Assembly (NCBI GenBank): GCA_041584475.1
Contig: JBFHDX010000023.1
Location: forward strand, 1 to 40,750
Origin: JBFHDX01 sp041584475
GTDB lineage: Bacteria > Pseudomonadota > Alphaproteobacteria > UBA8366 > JADFVY01
Length of the DNA stretch: 40,750 bases
Reading direction: 5' to 3'
The notes under the pieces were generated by a model that worked only from the letters and a program-made list of their open reading frames with translations, ran no database searches and was not told the origin of the DNA. The translations under genes were made by a program, and so were the position numbers. Positions within the stretch are counted from its first letter, which is position 1. Every line of letters begins with the position of its first letter. Positions 14,223 through 20,909 of this stretch are shown piece by piece.

Positions 14223-14945
14223 CTAGACTCTGACCTTGAGGCGATTGACGACCGTGTCGACCCCGAGAACACACCAGGCATCGCGCTCCGCGCGCGTCAT
14301 TTCCGCTTCGGTCGAGACGTGGCCGAGCAGAACGACCGCGCCGCGCCTGTAGACTACGCAGATCCATGCTGAATCGAGCCGGCTGTCCTTTTCCAGCACC
14401 AGGCGCACGGCATCCGCAATCAAATCGCCGCTGTCTTCCTCGGGCGGGCACACCAGCAGACGGTTAACCACGTCGCGGGTCCCCGGCACCCACCATGCCA
14501 GCACGCCCGCAAGGCGCTTGTGTCCGAGCCCCGGCACCGCGCCATCGAGGAACACGACACCATCCTGCACGGCGTATTCGATGCGGCCGGGCGCGCGGCA
14601 CGGATGGCTCGCGGGCTCGGTCCGCGTGCCGATCCGCTCGCCTAAGACGTGGTTGAAGAAGGCCGGCTCGCGTTTCAGCAACCTCAGCAGTTCGTCGCGG
14701 ATGCTGAAGTCGGCCATCGTTTGCTCCGGCAGTACCCGGAGGCGATCGATGAGGCCGCCAACGTCGCCGATACACGCAGCCCGCGCAAGCAGACGCTTCT
14801 TGTCCGCGATCGTCGGCAGTTCACCGCTGATCAGCAGCCGGTCGCCGACGAACTCGAGCGTGATCGGGTAGCGTCGCGGTAGACCCGCGGCCGTACCGAG
14901 CAGACTCTCATGGATCGTCTCCAGACGGGTGTTGCTCTCCAACAA
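14223..14945 (-). CDS. BON-domain protein, cytoplasmic
   Basis: About 240 residues with three consecutive BON-like modules (roughly 25-75, 80-165 and 170-240). Each has the pattern of a helix, a strand with V.L.G, and a terminal VVNRL or GGLIDRL segment. BON domains bind phospholipid or other hydrophobic ligands and usually sit in the periplasm, but there is no signal peptide here. The start is not obvious. The open frame runs back to 15020, inside a Crp/Fnr-type box, so a start downstream is preferred. I chose TTG at 14945 because GGGGGAG lies 7 bases before it and the leader would be about 40 bases. CTG or other starts remain possible. It converges on rtcA and is divergent from the L,D-transpeptidase. 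Confidence 0.65.
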   Translation of the reverse strand: MLESNTRLETIHESLLGTAAGLPRRYPITLEFVGDRLLISGELPTIADKKRLLARAACIGDVGGLIDRLRVLPEQTMADFSIRDELLRLLKREPAFFNHVLGERIGTRTEPASHPCRAPGRIEYAVQDGVVFLDGAVPGLGHKRLAGVLAWWVPGTRDVVNRLLVCPPEEDSGDLIADAVRLVLEKDSRLDSAWICVVYRRGAVVLLGHVSTEAEMTRAERDAWCVLGVDTVVNRLKVRV

Positions 14946-15019
14946 CTCGAAGCTCCCCCAAATGTCGGATTGCCATAGCGCTACGCGAGAGAGGTTGCAT
15001 CGACCGCGCGCCGGACGCA

Positions 15020-15033
15020 TTGACGTGGGTCAA
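15020..15033. promoter_or_regulatory. Perfect palindromic Crp/Fnr-type box upstream of the BON gene
   Basis: TTGAC-GTGG-GTCAA, a perfect 5-4-5 palindrome of the FNR/Dnr/FixK type. At the class II distance on the minus strand the would-be -10 is CAACCT (14992-14997), which is weak, with a start near 14985. It is more than 90 bases from the plus-strand start of the L,D-transpeptidase gene. Confidence 0.5.
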
Positions 15034-15107
15034 CGTGACCCCCCGAGAGTATCTCGGCCGGGAAGTGCCGCCATCCCCGCGGCGCTCGCAGAGTCGCCGC
15101 ACTGGTC

Positions 15108-15113
15108 TATAAT
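15108..15113 (+). promoter_or_regulatory. -10 element of the L,D-transpeptidase gene
   Basis: TATAAT at 15108-15113, 78 bases before the ATG at 15191. The -35 position (CTCGCA, 15085-15090) is poor. Confidence 0.4.
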
Positions 15114-15190
15114 CAATGGCAGCGGGCACACGCTGGCAGGCGAAAGCGCGCGGACGGCCCGGGAGCGAGAACACTGGAGGGTTTGCTTCG

Positions 15191-16123
15191 ATGCCGCAGG
15201 CGCACCGCACGCCCTGTAGACGCCGTCCGAGCGTCGTGGCCATTCTCGTTTTCGCCCTGCCGGTCATGGCGGTCGCGTCGCTATGCGCTGCGACACCACC
15301 CGCGAACGGCGTGGTCGGGCGTCTCTCGTACCACCGGATCACCGGCCAGGAGACGTTGCTGGAGATCGCGCGTCTGTACGACCTCGGCTACATCGAGCTG
15401 GTTGCAGCCAACCCGGGAATCGATCCCTGGCTGCCCGAACCGGGCCGAACGCTGCTGCTGCCGACGGCGCACCTGCTGCCGACCGCGCCGCCACAGGGTA
15501 TCGTGATCAACCTGCCCGAGCTCAGGCTCTACTATTTCGACCCGCACAAGGACGAGGTCGTGACGCTTCCGATCGGCGTCGGCCGTGCCGGCCGCGAAAC
15601 ACCGATCGGCACCACCGGCATCGTGCGCAAACGCAAGGATCCGACCTGGATTCCACCACAGTCGATCCGGGCGGAACGGCCGGAACTGCCGGCGGCGGTG
15701 CCGCCCGGACCGGACAATCCGCTCGGCAAATTCGCGCTCGATCTCGGATGGCCGAGCTATGTCATACACGGTACCAACCGGCCTTACGGCATCGGCCGCC
15801 GCGTGAGCAGCGGATGCATCCGGCTCTATCCCGAGGACATCGAGACCCTTTTCGACCTGGTCCGCGTCGGCACGCCAGTGACCGTCGTCGATCAACCGAT
15901 CAAATTCGGCTGGCTGGACGGAGAGCTCTTTATCGAGGTGCACCCCAGTCCGGCGCAGGGCGATTCGCTCGAGGCGACGGGACGGTTCGCCGCCGAGCCG
16001 ATTTCCGACTTCGAGCAATTAATCCGCACTGCCGCCGGCGATCAGGCCGGCCGCGTCGTCTGGCCGATCGTGGAGAAGGCCGTCGCGACCCGGCGCGGAA
16101 TTCCCGTCCGCGTCACCCAGTGA
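15191..16123 (+). CDS. L,D-transpeptidase (YkuD/ErfK family), exported
   Basis: A 310-residue protein with an N-terminal signal or anchor (about 13-34), a LysM-like segment (about 46-98, YHRITGQETLLEIARLY then NPGIDPWLPEPGRTLLLP) and a YkuD catalytic domain. The catalytic motif is HGTNRPYGIGRRVSSGCIRL with His193 and Cys209. It acts in the periplasm, forming 3-3 peptidoglycan cross-links or attaching proteins to meso-diaminopimelate as E. coli ErfK/YbiS/YcfS do. The layout (LysM-like plus YkuD, with a C-terminal extension of about 70 residues) is that of the ErfK group. The ATG at 15191 is chosen for TGGAGGG 9 bases upstream and a proper signal peptide. It converges on an Lpp-like lipoprotein gene 12 bases away, a possible substrate. 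Confidence 0.9.
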   Translation: MPQAHRTPCRRRPSVVAILVFALPVMAVASLCAATPPANGVVGRLSYHRITGQETLLEIARLYDLGYIELVAANPGIDPWLPEPGRTLLLPTAHLLPTAPPQGIVINLPELRLYYFDPHKDEVVTLPIGVGRAGRETPIGTTGIVRKRKDPTWIPPQSIRAERPELPAAVPPGPDNPLGKFALDLGWPSYVIHGTNRPYGIGRRVSSGCIRLYPEDIETLFDLVRVGTPVTVVDQPIKFGWLDGELFIEVHPSPAQGDSLEATGRFAAEPISDFEQLIRTAAGDQAGRVVWPIVEKAVATRRGIPVRVTQ

Positions 16124-16135
16124 TGCAGCTCGCCG

Positions 16136-16435
16136 CTATTTCCGCAACGACTGGCGATAGATCCGGTCGGCCTTCTCGCTCGCCGCGGCGGCCTCGGCGG
16201 CGGCGGCTTGGGCAGCGCTCGCGGCTTGATCTGCGCGTTGGGCGGCGGTTTCGGATCTGCTCGTCGCCGCGCCGATTTCGGACCGCAATTGCCCTATCTC
16301 GGACCGCAAAGCGTCGATATCGGCCTTGGTGGCGGCGTTCTCCGGCGTTGCACAACCGGCGACCAGAAGCAGCGGCAGCGCCGCAACGGTCAACGTCCTG
16401 ATCAGCGTCGATTTGCGCCCAGAATGCTCACGCAT
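16136..16435 (-). CDS. Small Lpp-like (alanine-zipper) outer-membrane lipoprotein
   Basis: A 99-residue lipoprotein. The N terminus is a lipoprotein signal with lipobox LLVAGC (Cys28). The mature part is one long heptad-type helix, first IDALRSEIGQLRSEI and then an Ala-rich stretch (AASAAQAAAAEAAAAS), like the trimeric coiled coil of E. coli Lpp and Pseudomonas OprI. It ends RIYRQSLRK. Lpp is linked to peptidoglycan through a C-terminal Lys in YRK, so Lys99 could serve the same purpose. No Ser follows Cys28 at +2 (Ala instead), which fits transport to the outer membrane. GGAGG lies 8 bases before the ATG. A TGAT-N4-ATCA palindrome lies upstream. The neighbouring L,D-transpeptidase is the natural enzyme for such a linkage. 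Confidence 0.75.
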   Translation of the reverse strand: MREHSGRKSTLIRTLTVAALPLLLVAGCATPENAATKADIDALRSEIGQLRSEIGAATSRSETAAQRADQAASAAQAAAAEAAAASEKADRIYRQSLRK

Positions 16436-16540
16436 GGCTCGTGCCTCCGTCAACAGTTCCGGGGATCGGCAGCGCGTGCGGGAATTCGCTTCCGTTCCCG
16501 GACTGTTGGCGCATGACAGCACGAAACCGCCGAACACACC

Positions 16541-16554
16541 ATGATCTTGATCAT
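16541..16554. promoter_or_regulatory. Fnr-like palindrome upstream of the Lpp-like gene
   Basis: ATGAT-CTTG-ATCAT, a perfect palindrome with the TGAT-N4-ATCA core of FNR sites but A/T instead of T/A at the outer positions. At the class II distance on the minus strand lies TGTCAT (16513-16518), a 4-of-6 match to the -10 consensus, giving a 70-base leader before the ATG at 16435. Confidence 0.35.
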
Positions 16555-16584
16555 ATCGGTGCCGGATTCGGCGACCGATCGCTA

Positions 16585-17214
16585 TCAGGTGGCCTCCGCG
16601 TCCACGCTCACCGCGACCGGGGTGGTGTTAGCCTCGTCGTTCGCCACCTCGCGTTCGGGCGACGGTGTCGATTCGGCCGGTTCGACCTCCTCTCGCCGCA
16701 ATTTCCTGCGCGTTGACCCGTTGTCGGCGACATAGAACAGATGGCGCCCGATTTTCGGCCCCTGGGCGAGCCGCTTTCGCCAAACCGGGCGTACATAGTC
16801 GGCGTGATACCACAGAGCCCCGTTGGTCGGATCCTGCGAGTAGCCCCAGTAGATCACCCTGGCGAGGACGAGGCTCTGCCGCCAGGCCTTGCTGTTACGC
16901 GGGTTGTCGCTCTGTCCGTCACAGAACCAAGAGAACTGGCACCTATGGCGGCGTGCCTCGCCGCCCTGCTTGACGACGTCGCAAATCTTCCCTGGATACC
17001 GCGAGTCGGCGACGCGATTCATGACGACGTGGCCGACCGCCAGCTTGCCCGCACGCGGTTCGCTGCGCGCCTCGAAATAGATGTTCAGGGCGAGACAATG
17101 GATCTCCTGCCGCACGTCCGACACCGGGGTCGCCCCGACACCCTTGTCCGAAAACGCAACCATCGCCAACACCGCGCCGATCGCGCCGAGCATCCCCTTG
17201 AGCATCATTGTCAT
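16585..17214 (-). CDS. Cell wall hydrolase, SleB/CwlJ type
   Basis: A 209-residue exported protein. Residues 1-28 form a signal peptide (MLGAIGAVLAMVAFS, ending VGA-TP). The Hydrolase_2 domain (about 38-165) shows CLALNIYFEARSEP with the catalytic Glu, GKLAVGHVVMNRV, CQFSWFCDG and a closing GALWYHADYV. The family contains the SleB lytic transglycosylases of spores, but related proteins are common in alphaproteobacteria, where they remodel peptidoglycan. The last 40 residues are acidic and probably unstructured. AGGGGTGG just before the ATG gives the start; ATG at 17208 is also possible. About 130-170 bases upstream lie two CtrA-like sites, so cell-cycle control is plausible. Confidence 0.85.
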   Translation of the reverse strand: MTMMLKGMLGAIGAVLAMVAFSDKGVGATPVSDVRQEIHCLALNIYFEARSEPRAGKLAVGHVVMNRVADSRYPGKICDVVKQGGEARRHRCQFSWFCDGQSDNPRNSKAWRQSLVLARVIYWGYSQDPTNGALWYHADYVRPVWRKRLAQGPKIGRHLFYVADNGSTRRKLRREEVEPAESTPSPEREVANDEANTTPVAVSVDAEAT

Positions 17215-17339
17215 CCACCCCTGCAACAATGCCGATTGGGAGCACGCGGCGCTCCTCGCCGCATGCCCCTGACCCGAATAAATCGGACTTCTCCCTCGTC
17301 CAGCCACCGGCAGATCTCTCCCCAATCTCGGCCGCTTCC

Positions 17340-17540
17340 GGCACCTTAACAAACGCTTAAGAATTCATTAATGAACCGTTAATATCATAGCAAAAATTCA
17401 GAATCAACACCAAGAACATCAAATTGTGCAAATATAATGCCCATTTCGTCTATTAACCATAATTGTTTACTAATTCTGTTAACTCCCTCTCTTCCCATTT
17501 TATTGTGATCTTCAGAAGATATGCTTGATTCGTAGATGCG
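17340..17540. other. AT-rich island with CtrA-like sites and a doubtful 88-residue frame
   Basis: About 200 bases are much richer in A+T than the rest of the window. An open frame on the minus strand (17651 to 17385, GTG start, 88 codons) runs through it. Its last 45 codons use AT-rich codons (TTA, ATA, AAT, AGA) found nowhere else in this window, reading SKQLWLIDEMGIIFAQFDVL. I recognise no family. The frame may be real and acquired, or chance. The island could also be a promoter region or part of a replication-type element, but no DnaA-box cluster was seen. Confidence 0.35.
17346..17382. promoter_or_regulatory. Two tandem CtrA-type sites
   Basis: TTAA-CAAACGC-TTAA (17346-17360) and TTAA-TGAACCG-TTAA (17368-17382), both exact matches to the CtrA full-site consensus TTAA-N7-TTAA and 22 bases apart. 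GANTC sites (CcrM-type methylation) occur nearby at GAATC and GATTC. They lie 130-170 bases upstream of the SleB-type gene. Confidence 0.55.
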
Positions 17541-17698
17541 TGAGCCACCCGGAGCAGGCTCCACATGGCGGATTTGCCGTCCATTATTTGCATTGGACTG
17601 ACGGCGTGTGCGTTTCGGCGCGGCCTTTGACCGACGGGCCGCGTGTGTCACATTGACGTCTTCCCACGACCAGGCACCGCATGGGGAGGCCTCGCACC

Positions 17699-19369
17699 AT
17701 GACCGGCTCGGCGAAAACCCACGATACCCATGAGGTCTTCAACCAGGTCCCGCCGCTCGTCGATTACGACGCCTTCCTGACCGATCGCTGCCTGGTCGCC
17801 GCGCTCGCACGCGAGGGCGCTGGTTGGGCCCGCAAGCGTCTGTCCCGACTGGGCGGGATCGCAGGGGCGTCGGCAACACAGGAGCTGGCGCGCCTCGCGC
17901 ATGCCAATCCGCCCCGGCTTCGAACGCACGATGGCTGCGGCAACCGGATCGACGAAGTCGAGTTCCATCCGGCTTGGCACGAGCTGATGTCGATCGGCAT
18001 GAAGGCCGGCGTGCACTCGCTGGCCTGGACCGAAGAGCGGCCCGGCGCCCACGCCGCACGCGTCGCCCTGGCGTTCATCATGAACCAGGCCGAGAACGGC
18101 GTCTGCTGTCCGCTCGCCATGACATTCGCCGCCGTACCGGCGCTGCGTCGTCAGCCGGAGCTGGCAGCGACCTGGCTGCCGCGGATCACATCGTCTGAAT
18201 ATGACGAGCGATTCGTGCCCGCCCGCGAAAAGGCCGGGTGCACGATGGGCATGGCGATGACCGAGAAGCAGGGAGGCTCGGACGTGCGGGCCAATTCGAG
18301 CCGTGCCGAGCCGATCGATGCGGGCGGGCCCGACGAGGCGTATCTGCTGACCGGCCACAAATGGTTCTGCTCGGCACCGATGTCGGACGCCTTCCTGACG
18401 CTCGCCCAGGCGCCCGGCGGTCTGAGCTGCTTCCTGGTGCCGCGGTTCCGCCCGGACGGATCGCGCAACCGGTTCCTCATCCAGCGCCTCAAGGACAAGC
18501 TCGGCAACCGGTCGAACGCGTCGACGGAAATCGAATACGATCAAACCTGGGCGCAAATGGTCGGCGAGGAGGGCCGCGGGGTCGCGACGATCCTGGAGAT
18601 GGTTCAGCATACCCGGCTCGACGCATCGGTCTCGGCGGCGGCAATCATGCGCCAGGCGGTCGCGTTGGCCATCCATCACGCGGCACACCGCTCGGCGTTT
18701 CAGCGCCGCCTCATCGATCAACCCGTAATGCAGGGTGTGCTCGCCGATCTCGTTCTCGATTCGACGGCCGCAACGATGCTGGTCATGCGCCTCGGCGGCG
18801 CCTTCGATCGGGGAGCGCGCGGCGATTCGGGCGAGGCCGCTTTCGCCCGCCTCGCGACGGCGGTGACAAAGTACTTGATCTGCAAGCGTGCGCCGGCCGC
18901 CGTCAGCGAGGCGCTCGAGTGCCACGGCGGCAACGGCTATGTCGAGGAGTCCGTTGTCGCTCGCCTGTACAGGGAAGCGCCGGTCAATGGCGTATGGGAG
19001 GGGTCGGGCAACGTGATCTGCCTCGATACGCTGCGGGCGATGGACAAGGATCCGGCATCGCTCGAGGCGGTGCGCGCGGAACTCGCGGCGTCCAGCGGAT
19101 CGGACCGACGTTACGATGCCTTCGTGACATCCCTGGACGGGTTGCTGGCCGACCGCGCGGCACTCGAGAGACGGGCGCGCGAAGCAACGGGCCGTATAGC
19201 TCTCGCGCTCGCCGGGTCGCTCATGCTTCGTCACGCGCCGCCCGCGCTGGCCGATGCCTATTGCGCATCGCGACTGACCGCGGACCATGCGGCCCCCGCC
19301 TATGGTGGGCTGCCACCCGGCACGGCGGTCTCGGAGGTCATCGACTACGGCCGGCCGACGACAGCCTGA
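17699..19369 (+). CDS. aidB: AidB-like acyl-CoA dehydrogenase
   Basis: A 556-residue flavoprotein with strong AidB features rather than generic acyl-CoA dehydrogenase: HEVFNQVPPLVDYD near the N terminus, the FAD-binding MAMTEKQGGSDVR, GHKWFCSAPMSDAFL, GGLSCFLVPR, RLKDKLGNRSNAS, then HGGNGYVEES and APVNGVWEGSGNV. AidB of E. coli belongs to the Ada response to DNA alkylation and binds DNA through its C-terminal domain; a weak isovaleryl-CoA dehydrogenase activity is known. The start at 17699 is decided by GGGAGG (17684-17689) 9 bases before it; the in-frame ATG at 17681 would contain that ribosome-binding site. It stands alone. No ada or alkylation-repair genes are beside it. Confidence 0.92.
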   Translation: MTGSAKTHDTHEVFNQVPPLVDYDAFLTDRCLVAALAREGAGWARKRLSRLGGIAGASATQELARLAHANPPRLRTHDGCGNRIDEVEFHPAWHELMSIGMKAGVHSLAWTEERPGAHAARVALAFIMNQAENGVCCPLAMTFAAVPALRRQPELAATWLPRITSSEYDERFVPAREKAGCTMGMAMTEKQGGSDVRANSSRAEPIDAGGPDEAYLLTGHKWFCSAPMSDAFLTLAQAPGGLSCFLVPRFRPDGSRNRFLIQRLKDKLGNRSNASTEIEYDQTWAQMVGEEGRGVATILEMVQHTRLDASVSAAAIMRQAVALAIHHAAHRSAFQRRLIDQPVMQGVLADLVLDSTAATMLVMRLGGAFDRGARGDSGEAAFARLATAVTKYLICKRAPAAVSEALECHGGNGYVEESVVARLYREAPVNGVWEGSGNVICLDTLRAMDKDPASLEAVRAELAASSGSDRRYDAFVTSLDGLLADRAALERRAREATGRIALALAGSLMLRHAPPALADAYCASRLTADHAAPAYGGLPPGTAVSEVIDYGRPTTA

Positions 19370-19397
19370 AGCGAACCGGTCGGGTTACCGCCGCATT

Positions 19398-19415
19398 CCT
19401 GCGAGACGCCGCAGG
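19398..19415 (+). terminator. Weak candidate terminator after aidB
   Basis: CCTGCG (19398-19403) and CGCAGG (19410-19415) form a 6-base-pair stem with a 6-base loop, followed by the pyrimidine run CTCCTCTCTTC. The stem is short, so termination may be partial. Confidence 0.35.
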
Positions 19416-19613
19416 CTCCTCTCTTCGACTCCGTCGCATCTCGCCCGCATCGCGCAACGTTAATGGCGACGGGAGCGGCGAAGCGGCCGGGTGACCACCG
19501 CCGGCGGACGGCACGTGCACACACCGCCACCCTTCACGGCTCGTAAACGATTTGCGGTTTATGCTGCCGCTTCAGGGTCCAAGCACGAACAGAACGACGC
19601 CGATAAGGAAGGC

Positions 19614-20900
19614 ATGACAGCGATCACCGCAGATACTATCGGCCGTACCGCCATACGCCTGCCGATGGCCGTATTCTGGCCGATGATTCTGCTCGCCGTG
19701 GCCTGGGCGAGCACCCGCTACGCCGCGCATACGCCGGAAGTGATCCGGTCGCTCATGCCCTACCTGCCCTATGCGCTTGCCCTGGTCGGCGCCGTCATCG
19801 GCTGGCGATTCAACCGCAGCCGGCTCGTCTTCTCGCTGGCCGCCGTGGCTATCGGTCACTGGCTGCTCACCGGTCCGGGACGCGCTCCCCGACCGGGCTC
19901 GGCGGAGGAATTCGGCGTGCTCGCCTTCGCCCTGCTCTACCCGCTCTCCTTCGTCGCCCTGTCGCTGCTGCGCGAGCGTGGTCTGCTGACCCGCCACGGC
20001 ATCCTGCGCGCGCTCGCGATCCTCGCTCTGGCCGCCGCGGTCGTTGCGATCCCGCGCGTGCATCACTGGTTGCCGCCGGACATCGCGCAGAATATCGGCA
20101 TGGTCGTGACCAAGATCCTGACCACTGGCATCCTGCCCGCGGAGTGGTCGTCGCTGACGTCGCTGCCGGACCCGGCACTCGCCGCATTCCTGGCAGCGGC
20201 GGCATTCTTCGTCGCCCGCCTCGTACTGTTGAACAACCCGCCGCTCGAGAGCGGCGCCCTGGGCGCCCTGTTAGCCGGCGGCATCGCACTGCATTTCATC
20301 GGCAACTCGCAGGCGACCTCGGTCTTCCTGACGGCGGCCGCGCTGATTCTCGTTGTCGCCGCGATCCAGGACGGCTACCGCCTCGCCTTCGTCGACGAGC
20401 TGACCGGACTGCCTGGGCGTCGCGCGCTGACGATGGAAACGATGAAGCTCGGCAATCAGTACGCCATCGCCATGCTGGACGTCGATCACTTCAAGAAATT
20501 CAACGATACCTACGGACATGACGTCGGCGACCAGGTGCTGCGCATGGTCGCCAGCCGAATGTACAGGATCAGCGGCGGCGGCAAACCTTTCCGCTTCGGC
20601 GGTGAGGAATTCACGGTCGTCTTCCCCGGCAAGAACCGCGAGGATGCGATTCCCCATCTCGACGCCCTGCGGGCCAGTATTCAGGAGTCCGGGTTCGTCG
20701 TCCGCGGCAAGAACCGGCCGCGCAAGAAGCCCAAGAACCCCGGCCGGATGGCGAAATCGGGCAAGAAGGTCTCGGTGACGATCAGCATCGGCGTAGCCGA
20801 ACGCAGCGACAAGTCGCCGAACCCGGACATGGTGATCAAGGCCGCAGACGAGGCGCTGTATCGCGCCAAGCAGGGTGGCCGCAACCAGGTCAGCATCTAG
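19614..20900 (+). CDS. Membrane-bound diguanylate cyclase (GGDEF)
   Basis: A 428-residue protein. Residues 15-250 contain about seven hydrophobic segments, so it is an inner-membrane sensor of unknown ligand. The GGDEF domain (about 255-428) has DELTGLPGRRAL (261-272), DVDHFKKFNDTYGHDVGD (289-306) and the active-site GGEEF at 329-333, so it should make cyclic di-GMP. The RxxD inhibitory site that normally precedes the signature is absent (SGGGKPFRF instead), so product inhibition may be lost. A Lys/Arg-rich insertion (about 364-385) lies between the GGEEF strand and the VSVTISIGVAE strand. AAGGAA lies 3 bases before the ATG at 19614. A solitary gene; the next gene converges on it. Confidence 0.9.
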   Translation: MTAITADTIGRTAIRLPMAVFWPMILLAVAWASTRYAAHTPEVIRSLMPYLPYALALVGAVIGWRFNRSRLVFSLAAVAIGHWLLTGPGRAPRPGSAEEFGVLAFALLYPLSFVALSLLRERGLLTRHGILRALAILALAAAVVAIPRVHHWLPPDIAQNIGMVVTKILTTGILPAEWSSLTSLPDPALAAFLAAAAFFVARLVLLNNPPLESGALGALLAGGIALHFIGNSQATSVFLTAAALILVVAAIQDGYRLAFVDELTGLPGRRALTMETMKLGNQYAIAMLDVDHFKKFNDTYGHDVGDQVLRMVASRMYRISGGGKPFRFGGEEFTVVFPGKNREDAIPHLDALRASIQESGFVVRGKNRPRKKPKNPGRMAKSGKKVSVTISIGVAERSDKSPNPDMVIKAADEALYRAKQGGRNQVSI

Positions 20901-20909
20901 TCCGAATCG

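Noticed and set aside
14946..15020. Upstream start of the BON protein at 15020
   Set aside because: The start codon would lie inside the Crp/Fnr-type palindrome and the extra residues do not look like protein; no ribosome-binding site.
7225..17214. Prophage, integrative element or defence island
   Set aside because: No integrase, transposase, tRNA target, restriction genes or terminal repeats were seen; base composition is like the rest of the chromosome except for the AT-rich spacer at 17340-17540.
17340..17540. Chromosomal replication origin
   Set aside because: CtrA sites and AT-rich DNA are present, but there is no cluster of DnaA boxes and no typical origin neighbours such as hemE or dnaA.
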